This document shows positions 25,744-33,223 of a stretch of 64,000 nt of DNA, one piece after another. The position numbers and the translations under genes are program-made. The DNA is taken from positions 1 through 64,000 of the forward strand of contig JAPDDQ010000040.1 of NCBI GenBank assembly GCA_027587225.1, read 5' to 3'. Origin of the DNA: Solirubrobacter taibaiensis (GTDB taxonomy: Bacteria > Actinomycetota > Thermoleophilia > Solirubrobacterales > Solirubrobacteraceae). The first letter of the stretch is position 1. Every line of letters starts with the position of its first letter. The notes beneath the pieces were generated by a model. That model saw only the letters and a list, made by a program, of their open reading frames with translations, had not been told where the DNA came from and did not search any database.

Positions 25744-26681
25744 GCGACCGGTTCGGCGACCTTCTCTTCTTCCTTGCGCTTCTTGACCGGCTTCTCGGCG
25801 CCGACGAGCTTCTGCGCCTGACGCTCGGGCGTGATCACGACGACGTCCCACGCGAGGCCGACGCGCTTCATCGCGCCGATGATCATCTGCGACGGGTCGA
25901 TCTCGTACCACTTGAGGCCGTGCGCGGCGGAGCGCGGGAAGGCGTGGTGGTTGTGGTGCCAGCTCTCGCCGAAGGACGGGATGGCGAGCCAGAAGACGTT
26001 GGTGGAGTGATCCTCGACGTCGAAGCGGCGCTTGCCGAAGAAGTGGCAGACCGAGTTGACCGACCACGTGACGTGGTGCTGGAGGAAGATGCGGACGAAG
26101 CCGCCCCAGATGAGGCCGGTGAGGGCGCCCATCCAGCTCCAGCTGATGAGGCCGCCGAGCACGGCGGGGATGAGCAGCGAGGCGAGCGCGATCAGCGGGA
26201 ACTTGCGGTTGAGGATGCGCATGCCGCGATCCTCGACGAGGTCCTTGGCGTACTTGTGCGCGCGGGCCTGGCCGTGCGTGCGCCAGAGCCAGGCGGTGTG
26301 CGCGTGCCAGAGGCCCTTCAGCGCGCCCATGGCGCCGCCGTCCTCACCCACGTGCGGGGAGTGCGGGTCGCCCTCCTGATCGGTGTGCGCGTGGTGCTTG
26401 CGGTGATCCGCGACCCAGTCGATGACCGGGCCCTGCACGGAGAGCATCCCGAGGTACGCGAAGACGTACTGGGTCACCTTGTGCGTCTTGAAGGAACGAT
26501 GGGTCAGCATCCGGTGGAAGCCGACCGTCACGCCGATCCCGCTGAGGAGATACATCAGCACGAAGACGGCGACGTCGGACCAACCGAGCCAGCTACCCCA
26601 GAGCAGCGGGATAGCAGCGGCGGTGACGGCAAAGGGGATGAAGACTGCAGCCATGTTCACACGGCGCTCAAGAGGCGTCAT
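25740..26681 (-). CDS. Acyl-CoA / fatty-acid delta-9 desaturase
   Basis: A 313-residue di-iron membrane desaturase with all three His boxes: HRMLTH (56-61), HRKHH (93-97) and HNHH near residue 245. It also has paired hydrophobic hairpins. It inserts a cis double bond into acyl chains at the membrane and so controls fluidity. The ATG at 26681 is chosen: TAGCCT lies exactly seven bases upstream with no Shine-Dalgarno, and the first residues precede helix 1. An inverted repeat at 26702 lies over the promoter. The C-terminus is Lys/Glu-rich. Confidence 0.92.
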   Translation of the reverse strand: MTPLERRVNMAAVFIPFAVTAAAIPLLWGSWLGWSDVAVFVLMYLLSGIGVTVGFHRMLTHRSFKTHKVTQYVFAYLGMLSVQGPVIDWVADHRKHHAHTDQEGDPHSPHVGEDGGAMGALKGLWHAHTAWLWRTHGQARAHKYAKDLVEDRGMRILNRKFPLIALASLLIPAVLGGLISWSWMGALTGLIWGGFVRIFLQHHVTWSVNSVCHFFGKRRFDVEDHSTNVFWLAIPSFGESWHHNHHAFPRSAAHGLKWYEIDPSQMIIGAMKRVGLAWDVVVITPERQAQKLVGAEKPVKKRKEEEKVAEPVA

Positions 26682-26701
26682 GGCATGGAGGCTACCCACA
26701 G

Positions 26702-26724
26702 TCCCCTTGACCTTCTTAAGGGGA
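26702..26724. promoter_or_regulatory. Inverted repeat over the desaturase promoter
   Basis: Perfect arms TCCCCTT (26702-26708) and AAGGGGA (26718-26724) around a 9-base spacer. It lies just upstream of the -10 TAGCCT (26689-26694, minus strand), in the -35 region. It is a probable operator for a lipid-responsive regulator; the regulator is not evident among the neighbours except the Lrp protein upstream. Confidence 0.5.
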
Positions 26725-26754
26725 AAGCAAGGATTATGAGGCGAATTCTTGTGC

Positions 26755-27195
26755 TCAAGCTTCAAAAGGACGGTCGAACAGGGTGCTTAGCACAATCTGT
26801 GTCTGTGTCCTAGTGACACCCGGGTGGTCCCGGATGCGCTCGAGCGTCTCCTCCAGGTGCGCCGTATCGCGCGCCCGCACGTGCACGACCGCGCTCGCCT
26901 CGCCCGCCACGGTGTAGGCCGCCTCCACCTCCGGATGGCGCTCCACGGCCTCGCGCACCTCCTGCGCCGGCATCCGCCCTTCGCAGAAGAGCGCGACCAG
27001 CGCGTGGGTGGTCCAGCCGAAGCGTCCAGGGTCCACGCGGGCCGTGTAGCCGCGGATCACGCCGTCGGCCTCCAGCCGGTCCACCCGCCGCTTGACGGCC
27101 GGAGCCGACAGCGACACGCGCATTCCGATGCTCTGAAAGGAGCGGCGCGCGTCCTGACGGAGCAGCGCAACGATTTGCCGGTCGATGTCGTCCAT
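26755..27195 (-). CDS. Lrp/AsnC family transcriptional regulator
   Basis: A 146-residue protein. The N-terminal HTH (MDDIDRQIVALLRQDARRSF through LSAPAVKRRVDRLEADGVIRGY) and the C-terminal RAM/AsnC ligand domain (VEAAYTVAGEASAVVHV, then ETLERIRDHPGVTRTQTQIVLST) are both clear. The ATG at 27195 is chosen because the HTH starts there; upstream frame to 27243 looks non-coding. It is divergent from hppD, and Lrp-type regulators next to hppD usually respond to aromatic amino acids, so it probably controls the tyrosine operon. Confidence 0.9.
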   Translation of the reverse strand: MDDIDRQIVALLRQDARRSFQSIGMRVSLSAPAVKRRVDRLEADGVIRGYTARVDPGRFGWTTHALVALFCEGRMPAQEVREAVERHPEVEAAYTVAGEASAVVHVRARDTAHLEETLERIRDHPGVTRTQTQIVLSTLFDRPFEA

Positions 27196-27260
27196 GCGGC
27201 GCCATCCTCCCATATACGCGCAACGGATCGGCATTGAGAACACTCCCGCGGCGGCGGATC

Positions 27261-28388
27261 ATGAAGTGCATGTCCACCCAGCCGATCGTCGCCCCGAGCA
27301 AGACTGAAGACTTCATGCCGCTCCACGGCATCGACCACGTGGAGTTCTTTGTCGGCAACGCGCTGCAGGCCGCGTCGTTCTGGGTGCGCAGCCTCGGTTT
27401 CAAGGAGGTCGCGTACGCGGGCCTGGAGACCGGCGTGCGTGATCGTGCCTCGCACGTGGTCCAGCAGGGGCGGATCCGGATCGTGCTCACGGGCGCGCTC
27501 GTCCCGGGCCACGCGATCGGCGAGCACGTCGCGCGCCACGGCGACGGCGTGAAGGTGATCGCGCTGGGCGTGCCGGACGTGGACCACGCCTACCGCGAGG
27601 CCACCGCGCGCGGCGCGCGCGGCGTCGAGGAGCCCTACGACGTCTCCGACGACGACGGCACGGTCCGGCGCGCCTCGATCGCCACCTACGGCGACACGAT
27701 CCACACCTTCATCGACCGCAAAAGCTACAAGGGCGCATTCCTGCCCGGCTTTGCCACGCGCGACCACGACAGCGGTGATGCGGGCCTGCTTGCGATCGAC
27801 CACATCGTCGGCAACGTCGAGCTCGGCCACATGGACGAGTGGGTCAAGTACTACGAGGACGTCTTCGGGATGCGGGAGATGCTCCACTTCTCCGACGACG
27901 ACATCTCGACGGAGTACTCCGCGCTGATGTCGAAGGTCGTCACCAACGGCAACGGGCGCGTGAAGTTCCCGCTCAACGAGCCGGCCGAGGGCAAGCGCAA
28001 GTCGCAGATCGACGAGTACCTGGAGTACTACGGCGGCGCCGGCGCGCAGCACATCGCGGTCGCCACGCGCGACATCGTGCGCACGGTCGAGCAGCTCAAG
28101 GAGCGCGGGATCGAGTTCCTCAACACGCCAGAGACCTACTACGACGACGCGCCGGGTCGCGTGGGCGAGATCGCCGAGGACTTCGAGGATCTCAAGCGCC
28201 TCGGCATCCTGGTCGACCGCGACGACGAGGGCTACCTGCTGCAGATCTTCACCAAGCCGATCGGCGACCGCCCGACGGTGTTCCTCGAAGTGATCGAGCG
28301 CCACGGCGCGCGCGGCTTCGGCGACGGCAACTTCAAGGCCCTGTTCGAGGCCATCGAGCGCGAGCAGGCGCTGCGCGGCAACCTGTAG
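27261..28388 (+). CDS. hppD: 4-hydroxyphenylpyruvate dioxygenase
   Basis: A 375-residue Fe(II) dioxygenase that converts 4-hydroxyphenylpyruvate to homogentisate. It has two VOC-fold halves. The iron ligands lie in the second half: His in AIDHIVGNVELG, His in GAQHIAVATRD, and Glu in VFLEVIERHGARGFG. The C-terminal GARGFGDGNFKALFEAIE gate helix is characteristic. ATG at 27261 or 27270 are both possible. It is first gene of a four-gene operon (serpin, hmgA, iron-ADH) and is divergent from an Lrp regulator. Confidence 0.95.
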   Translation: MKCMSTQPIVAPSKTEDFMPLHGIDHVEFFVGNALQAASFWVRSLGFKEVAYAGLETGVRDRASHVVQQGRIRIVLTGALVPGHAIGEHVARHGDGVKVIALGVPDVDHAYREATARGARGVEEPYDVSDDDGTVRRASIATYGDTIHTFIDRKSYKGAFLPGFATRDHDSGDAGLLAIDHIVGNVELGHMDEWVKYYEDVFGMREMLHFSDDDISTEYSALMSKVVTNGNGRVKFPLNEPAEGKRKSQIDEYLEYYGGAGAQHIAVATRDIVRTVEQLKERGIEFLNTPETYYDDAPGRVGEIAEDFEDLKRLGILVDRDDEGYLLQIFTKPIGDRPTVFLEVIERHGARGFGDGNFKALFEAIEREQALRGNL

Positions 28389-28390
28389 GC

Positions 28391-29254
28391 ATGCTCGACA
28401 AGCTCAGCGGTGACGTCGTCTACTCGCCGTACGGCCTGACACGCGCGCTGAGCGTGGTTCGCGAGGGCGCGACGGGTGAGACCCGGCGCGCGCTCGAGCA
28501 GTACACGATGCCGCCGGAGGTCCCGGGCGTCATCAGCGCGCAGGCCGCGTGGCTGCATGCGGACTACCGTCCTGGCCCCAAGCTCACGCTCGACACCGGA
28601 CCACTCGATCTGGCCGCGATCAACGCGTGGTCGAACGAGCAGACGCACGGGATGATCCCGCGCATCCTCGAGGATCTGGGCGACGACGAGATCGCCGTGA
28701 TCACCGACGCCGAGTACTTCGACGGCAAGTGGAAGCACCCGTTCGAGGACACGCGCAAGGCGCCGTTCGAGGGTGCCGGCGAGGTGGACATGATGCGCGT
28801 CGAGGCGCGATTCGAGCACGCCGAGGACGCGATCCGGCTCCCGTACGTCGAGCACGACCTGCGCTTCGTGGCCATGCTCGGCGAGTGGCACGACGTCGAG
28901 TGGGAGCTCGGGCAGGGCACCGTCGAGCTGCCGCGCTTCACCACCGAGAGCTCGCTCGAGCTCGACGAGCTGCTCGGCCTGCGGCTGGAGCCCGGCCGTG
29001 ACCTCGACGCGCTGATCGAGGGGCCGGGCGACAAGGCGCTCGGCCGCATCCTGCAGCGCGCCCGCGTCGACGTGGACGAGGCCGGCACGCGCGCCGCCGC
29101 CACCACCGCGGTGACCATGCGCACCGTCTCGATGCCGATGAACCCGTTCCACCTGACCTTCGACCGCCCCTTCACGTGGGCCATCGAGCACGCCCCGACC
29201 GGCACGCAGCTGTTCGTCGGGCGCGTGGTGAACCCGACCTCCAGGAGAGACTGA
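28391..29254 (+). CDS. Minimal cytoplasmic serpin-family protein
   Basis: A 287-residue serpin. Family landmarks in order: VVYSPYGLTRALSVVREGATGETRRAL (9-35), INAWSNEQTHGMIPRILE (77-94), EYFDGKWKHPFEDTRKAPF (108-126), IRLPY (148-152), then the hinge DEAGTRAAATTAV (229-241) and FDRPFTWAIEHAPTGTQLFVGRVVNP (257-282). The hinge fits an inhibitory serpin (E-x-G-T then small residues), with P1 near Val246. The protein is about 90 residues shorter than usual serpins, lacking the first helix region and part of the middle, and has no signal peptide. It starts three bases after the hppD stop and ends overlapping hmgA (TGATG). A role in the pathway is unknown. Confidence 0.88.
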   Translation: MLDKLSGDVVYSPYGLTRALSVVREGATGETRRALEQYTMPPEVPGVISAQAAWLHADYRPGPKLTLDTGPLDLAAINAWSNEQTHGMIPRILEDLGDDEIAVITDAEYFDGKWKHPFEDTRKAPFEGAGEVDMMRVEARFEHAEDAIRLPYVEHDLRFVAMLGEWHDVEWELGQGTVELPRFTTESSLELDELLGLRLEPGRDLDALIEGPGDKALGRILQRARVDVDEAGTRAAATTAVTMRTVSMPMNPFHLTFDRPFTWAIEHAPTGTQLFVGRVVNPTSRRD

Positions 29255-30420
29255 TGCGCTACGCGTCGATGGGCCGCATCCCCGCCAAGCGGCACGTGCA
29301 GTTCCGCGATGAGGAGACCGAGAACCTGCTCGTCGAGGAGGTCATGGGCTTCGAGGGCTTCTCCGGCAACGAGTCGATCCTCTACCACCTGTTCTCGCCC
29401 TGCCGCGTGAAGGACGTCGGCGAGTTCAACAAGATCGAGCTCGAGGAGTGGGTGCCGGACACGCACGTGCACCGGCTCACGCACACGATGTCGCTGGAGC
29501 CGTCCGGGGACTCGGTGCTGGGGCGGCGGGTGCTCCAGTACAACGCCGACGTCGAGATCGGGATGTGCGTGCCCGAGCGCGAGGCCGACTACTTCTACCG
29601 CGACGGCGAGGGCGACGAGGTCATCTTCGTCCACGAGGGGTCGGGGGTCGTGGAGACGATCTTCGGGACGTTGCCGTACCGCAAGCACGACTACGTCGTG
29701 ATCCCGCGCGGGACGACCTACCGCTTCCGCTTCGACGAGCCCCAGCGCTGGCTGACGTTCTACACGCCGGGCGAGATCGAGACCCCGAACCGCTACCGGA
29801 ACCGGTACGGGCAGCTTTTGGAGCACGCGCCGTTCTCGCAGCGCGACTTCCATCCCCCGAGCGAACTGGTGACGCACCGCTCGCGGGACGAGCACCACGT
29901 CAAGGTCCGCGTGCGCGGCGGCTACCAGGACTACGTGCTCGACTACCACCCGCTGGACGTGCTCGGCTGGGACGGCTACGTCTACCCGTACACGTTCAAC
30001 ATCGCCGACTTCGAGCCCAAGGCCGGCCGCCTGCACCAGCCACCGCCCGCGCACCAGACGTTCCAGGGCCCGAACTTCGTGATCTGCTCGTTCTGCCCGC
30101 GCATGCTCGACTGGGACCCGATGGCGGTCGCGCTGCCCTACCACCACTCCAACGTGCAGAGCGAAGAGGTCATGTACTACGTCGACGGCGACTACGCCGC
30201 GCGCAAGGGCGTGGAGATCGGCTCGTTCACGCTGCATCCCTCCGGGTTGCCGCACGGCCCGCAGCCGGGCACGGTCGAGAAGTCGCTCGGCATCAAGGAG
30301 ACCTCCGAGCTGGCGGTCATGTGCGATACGTTCCGGCCCTTGAAGCTCACGACGCTCTCGCGCGACCTCGACGACCCGAGCTACGCGTACTCCTGGTACG
30401 AGGACCCGGTGGGTGCGTAG
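29254..30420 (+). CDS. hmgA: Homogentisate 1,2-dioxygenase
   Basis: A 388-residue ring-cleaving dioxygenase of the cupin-like HmgA family, converting homogentisate to maleylacetoacetate. Iron-site regions are visible: YHHSNVQSEEVMYYVDGDY (His and Glu ligands) and LHPSGLPHGPQPGTVEKS (His ligand). Length is slightly shorter than the approximately 430 residues of proteobacterial forms but normal for actinobacterial ones. The ATG overlaps the serpin stop by one base, and the end overlaps the next gene by eight bases, so all four genes should be on one mRNA. Confidence 0.93.
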   Translation: MRYASMGRIPAKRHVQFRDEETENLLVEEVMGFEGFSGNESILYHLFSPCRVKDVGEFNKIELEEWVPDTHVHRLTHTMSLEPSGDSVLGRRVLQYNADVEIGMCVPEREADYFYRDGEGDEVIFVHEGSGVVETIFGTLPYRKHDYVVIPRGTTYRFRFDEPQRWLTFYTPGEIETPNRYRNRYGQLLEHAPFSQRDFHPPSELVTHRSRDEHHVKVRVRGGYQDYVLDYHPLDVLGWDGYVYPYTFNIADFEPKAGRLHQPPPAHQTFQGPNFVICSFCPRMLDWDPMAVALPYHHSNVQSEEVMYYVDGDYAARKGVEIGSFTLHPSGLPHGPQPGTVEKSLGIKETSELAVMCDTFRPLKLTTLSRDLDDPSYAYSWYEDPVGA

Positions 30421-31420
30421 CTTCCGCTGGGTCGACGGGGAGCGCACGATCGTCTTCGGGCGAGGCGCACTCGCGGACGCGGTCGAGACGCTCGGTGGGC
30501 CGGGCTACACGTTGCTGACCACGGCGCGGGCGCTCGAGACCGCGCCGGAAGTCGCCGCGAGCGCGGGCGAGGCGCACATCGTCTCCCCCGGGCACGTCGA
30601 CCAGCTCGCCGCGGAGATGCTCCAGCACGTGCGCGGCGATCGGATCGTCGCGCTCGGCGGCGGGCGCGTCGTCGACGTCGCCAAAGCCATCGTCGCCGCG
30701 CAGGCGGGCGGAGCCGCGCCCTCCGGCGGGGTCCCGCGGGCCATGGCGGTGCCCACCACCTTGTCCGGCGCCGAGCTGACCCGCATCCACCGGCACGCGG
30801 CCGGCGTGGACGAGTCCACACCGCGCGTGCGGCCCGCCGTCGTCATCGTCGACCCCGCGCTCGCCGCCTCCCAGCCGCGCGCGGAGCTCGCCGCGAGCTC
30901 GCTGAACGCGCTGGGCCACGCGGTCGAAGCGCCGTGCGTGACGAACGCGAACCCGGTCGCCACGCTCGCCGCCCACGAGGCCGCGCGGCTGCTGTTCGCC
31001 GGCTGGGTCGGGGACGAGCCGGACCGTGACCTGCTGGCGCTCGGCTCGCTGCTCGCGGGCTACGCGCTCGACAACAGCGCGCTCGCGCTGCACCACGTGC
31101 TCGCCCAGACGCTCGTGCGCGTCGCCGGCGTCGGGCACGGCGCGGCGAACGCGGCGATCCTCCCGCACACCATCGGGGCGCTCGCGTGGCGCTTTCCGAG
31201 CGAGATCGACGCCCTCAACGCGGCCGTCGGAGAAGACATCGTGGAGGTCGCGCTGCGGATCCGCGCGTACGCCGGCGCCGGCCGCCTCGCCGAGCTCGGC
31301 GTGGACCCCGCCGTGCTGCCCGACTGCGCCGAAGCGGCCGCCGCTCGGCCCCAGCTCCGGCTCACCCCGCCGGCCGCGGACCGCGACGAAATCCTCGCTC
31401 TTTACGAGTCCGCCCTCTGA
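30413..31420 (+). CDS. Iron-containing alcohol dehydrogenase / maleylacetate reductase-like protein
   Basis: A 335-residue Fe-ADH-fold enzyme. The NAD-binding GGGRVVDVAKAIVA loop, AVPTTLSGAELT, and metal-site regions ALHHVLAQTLV and GVGHGAANAAILPH match the maleylacetate reductase branch. The GTG lies in the end of hmgA. Maleylacetate reductase is not part of the homogentisate route, which needs maleylacetoacetate isomerase and fumarylacetoacetase instead, so its true substrate here is uncertain; it may serve hydroxyquinol-type aromatic breakdown. Confidence 0.8.
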   Translation: MRSFRWVDGERTIVFGRGALADAVETLGGPGYTLLTTARALETAPEVAASAGEAHIVSPGHVDQLAAEMLQHVRGDRIVALGGGRVVDVAKAIVAAQAGGAAPSGGVPRAMAVPTTLSGAELTRIHRHAAGVDESTPRVRPAVVIVDPALAASQPRAELAASSLNALGHAVEAPCVTNANPVATLAAHEAARLLFAGWVGDEPDRDLLALGSLLAGYALDNSALALHHVLAQTLVRVAGVGHGAANAAILPHTIGALAWRFPSEIDALNAAVGEDIVEVALRIRAYAGAGRLAELGVDPAVLPDCAEAAAARPQLRLTPPAADRDEILALYESAL

Positions 31421-31427
31421 TCACTCA

Positions 31428-31448
31428 GGTTTCTGGGGTTTAGAAACC
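31428..31448 (+). terminator. Hairpin after the tyrosine operon
   Basis: Perfect 7-base arms GGTTTCT and AGAAACC around a GGGGTTT loop, eight bases past the stop of the last operon gene. There is no T-run after it. It could end the operon or act on the small gene downstream. Confidence 0.45.
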
Positions 31449-31461
31449 GGCGAATCGGTCG

Positions 31462-31680
31462 ATGACCGGTTCAAGCATGCACGTTCTTGGGGAACCGAAC
31501 GCGCGTCCCTGGCCGTCGGTTGGCGAGGTAGACGAGCCGCTCCGCACGCCGCTCTGGCTGATTCGCACGCTGGCTGACGCGCTGGCGCACGAAGACGACC
31601 CGAGCATGGAGCACCGCCGGCACGTCGCGCGCCAGATCGCGCGCACCGCGGCGGAGCTCGAACGCTCCCTCACCCGCTGA
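31462..31680 (+). CDS. Possible 72-residue helical protein
   Basis: A short open frame whose second half is amphipathic helical (PLWLIRTLADALAHED, HRRHVARQIARTAAELERSL). It ends one base before the start of the secreted protein gene at 31682. Composition is protein-like, but there is no clear ribosome-binding site and no recognised family, so it may be spurious. Confidence 0.45.
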   Translation: MTGSSMHVLGEPNARPWPSVGEVDEPLRTPLWLIRTLADALAHEDDPSMEHRRHVARQIARTAAELERSLTR

Positions 31681-31681
31681 G

Positions 31682-32719
31682 ATGCGGATCGCGAGCGCGC
31701 TCGCGGTCGCAACCCTGCTCATGGGCCTGCCGTCGGAGGCCCAGGCGGCCTGCACGCAGGGCCGCGACGTCGCCGCCGACCTCGGCGGTCGCGTGTACAC
31801 GGACAAGGGCCGCTGGTACGCGTGTGCGCGCACGGCGACGAAGCCGATCCGCGTCGTCGGGGCCCGCAAGGACGCGCTCGCTCGCGTGACCTACCCGTAC
31901 GCCGCGGTCACCGTCGGCGCGGACAAGGTGCGCGTCTACGACCTGCGCCGCCGGGCCAAGGCGGGGGTGCGCGCGCCCGGCGCGGTCACCGATCTCGTCC
32001 TCACCCGCGACGGCGTGGCGACCTTCGTCGCCGGTGGCCAGGTGCTGCGCATGACCGCGGCCGGCGCTGTGGTCACGGTCGCTCCGGGCCCGGCCACGCC
32101 CGGTTCGCTCGCGGCCTCCAACGACGCCGCCCACGTGTACTGGATGGAGGGCGGCGCGGCCCGGCTGGCGACCTTCGCGGCGGTCCCGCGCTTCGAGTTC
32201 CGCAGCAGGCGCGAGCGTCACTGCGGGCGTGCCCGGACCGTCGCCCACGCGGCGGACGCGGGCGGGTGGCTGGTCTTTCACGAAGCCGGCTACGAGTTCC
32301 TCGGCTGCCTGCGCTCCGGCCACCGGAAGCCGATCTCCTTCGAGCCCGGCGACGACGTGTACGCCGCGACGGTCGCCTCCCCGTTCGTCGGCGTGGTCCT
32401 GCTCGGCGCCAGCCCGTATGGCTCCGGCAGCAACGAGGTGACGATCTACAACCTGCGCGAGGGCGACGACTTCAGCTACAGCGCGAGGAGCTGGGTCAGC
32501 CAGCTCGAGCTGAGCAGCAGCGGCGTGGCCTACATCCTCGAGGCGGGAGCGGTGGACATCTACGGCGCCGTGATCGGCCTGCCGGAGCTCTTCGTCCTCA
32601 CCCCGCCCGGCAGCGTCACGGCGCTCGACAAGGGCGCGATCGCGCAAGGCTCGCTCACGCTCACCCCGGACGGGCGGCGGGCCTATTGGACCAAGGACGG
32701 CGTCGCGCTTACGCGGTGA
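31682..32719 (+). CDS. Secreted protein of unknown function, possible beta-propeller
   Basis: A 345-residue exported protein with a clear signal peptide (MRIASALAVATLLMGLPSEAQA). The mature part has repeated short beta segments of the type VTVGADKVRVYDL, VATFVAGGQVLRMT, AYWTKDGVALT, with YWMEGG- and YWTKDG-like ends suggesting propeller blades. Cys residues near 24, 45 and later could form disulphides. No catalytic motif is seen. The 3' end overlaps the convergent secG gene by 11 bases. Confidence 0.7.
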   Translation: MRIASALAVATLLMGLPSEAQAACTQGRDVAADLGGRVYTDKGRWYACARTATKPIRVVGARKDALARVTYPYAAVTVGADKVRVYDLRRRAKAGVRAPGAVTDLVLTRDGVATFVAGGQVLRMTAAGAVVTVAPGPATPGSLAASNDAAHVYWMEGGAARLATFAAVPRFEFRSRRERHCGRARTVAHAADAGGWLVFHEAGYEFLGCLRSGHRKPISFEPGDDVYAATVASPFVGVVLLGASPYGSGSNEVTIYNLREGDDFSYSARSWVSQLELSSSGVAYILEAGAVDIYGAVIGLPELFVLTPPGSVTALDKGAIAQGSLTLTPDGRRAYWTKDGVALTR

Positions 32720-32936
32720 GGAGAATCGCCATGGTGTTCAGCACGAACACGACGGCGAAGATGATGGTCCAGCGATCCAGGTTCTTCTCCATCAGCGAGC
32801 CACCGGAGGTGCCACCGGCGACGCCGACGCCGAAGGCGCCCGACATGCCGGCGTCCTTACCGGAGTGCAGCAGGACGAGGAAGATGACCCCGACGGCAAC
32901 GGGGACCTGAAGGACGCTGAGAACGGTGTTGACCAT
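32709..32936 (-). CDS. secG: Preprotein translocase subunit SecG
   Basis: A 75-residue membrane protein with two helices (VLSVLQVPVAVGVIFLVLL and WTIIFAVVFVLNTMAILL) joined by the Gly-rich GMSGAFGVGVAGGTSGG loop, which is diagnostic of SecG. It assists the SecYE channel. In many actinobacteria secG follows tpiA, but here it follows the ccm genes with an eight-base gap. TACCCT lies 10 bases before the ATG, so it may also have its own promoter. Confidence 0.93.
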   Translation of the reverse strand: MVNTVLSVLQVPVAVGVIFLVLLHSGKDAGMSGAFGVGVAGGTSGGSLMEKNLDRWTIIFAVVFVLNTMAILLTA

Positions 32937-32944
32937 GCGGCGGC

Positions 32945-33223
32945 TTAGGGTAGCGACTCGACCGCGTCAAGTCGCTTCAAAATCTCGACGGCTTCGGCGC
33001 GCAGGGTGCGATCGAGCGACTTCCAGTCCGTTTCGCTGAGTTTGCCCGTCCGATAGTCCAGCTCCGCGTCCCGGATCTCCCGGTACTTGGCTTCTTTGAG
33101 CGCGTCGAGCTCCGCGCGCTCGGCCTCCAGCCGTTCGTCGGTGTGACGGGCGGAGCCGCGCAGCGGACCGGTCACGGCCAGCACCGCGCCGCCGACGACC
33201 GCGAGGATCAGCAGGAACTCCAT
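32945..33223 (-). CDS. CcmI-like cytochrome c biogenesis protein
   Basis: A 92-residue protein with one N-terminal membrane helix (FLLILAVVGGAVLAVTGPL) followed by a charged helix: RLEAERAELDALKEAKYREIRDAELDYRTGKLSETDW. The AKYREIRDAELDYRTGKLSE pattern matches the cytosolic N-terminal part of CcmI/CycH proteins, but the TPR part is missing. It starts at the base immediately next to the ccmF stop. The role is inferred from pattern and position: presenting apocytochrome or stabilising the heme lyase. Confidence 0.72.
   Translation of the reverse strand: MEFLLILAVVGGAVLAVTGPLRGSARHTDERLEAERAELDALKEAKYREIRDAELDYRTGKLSETDWKSLDRTLRAEAVEILKRLDAVESLP

Noticed and set aside
28391..29254. Serpin gene as a pseudogene fragment
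   Set aside because: The frame is intact, both ends are coupled to neighbours, and the hinge and C-terminal motifs are all preserved.
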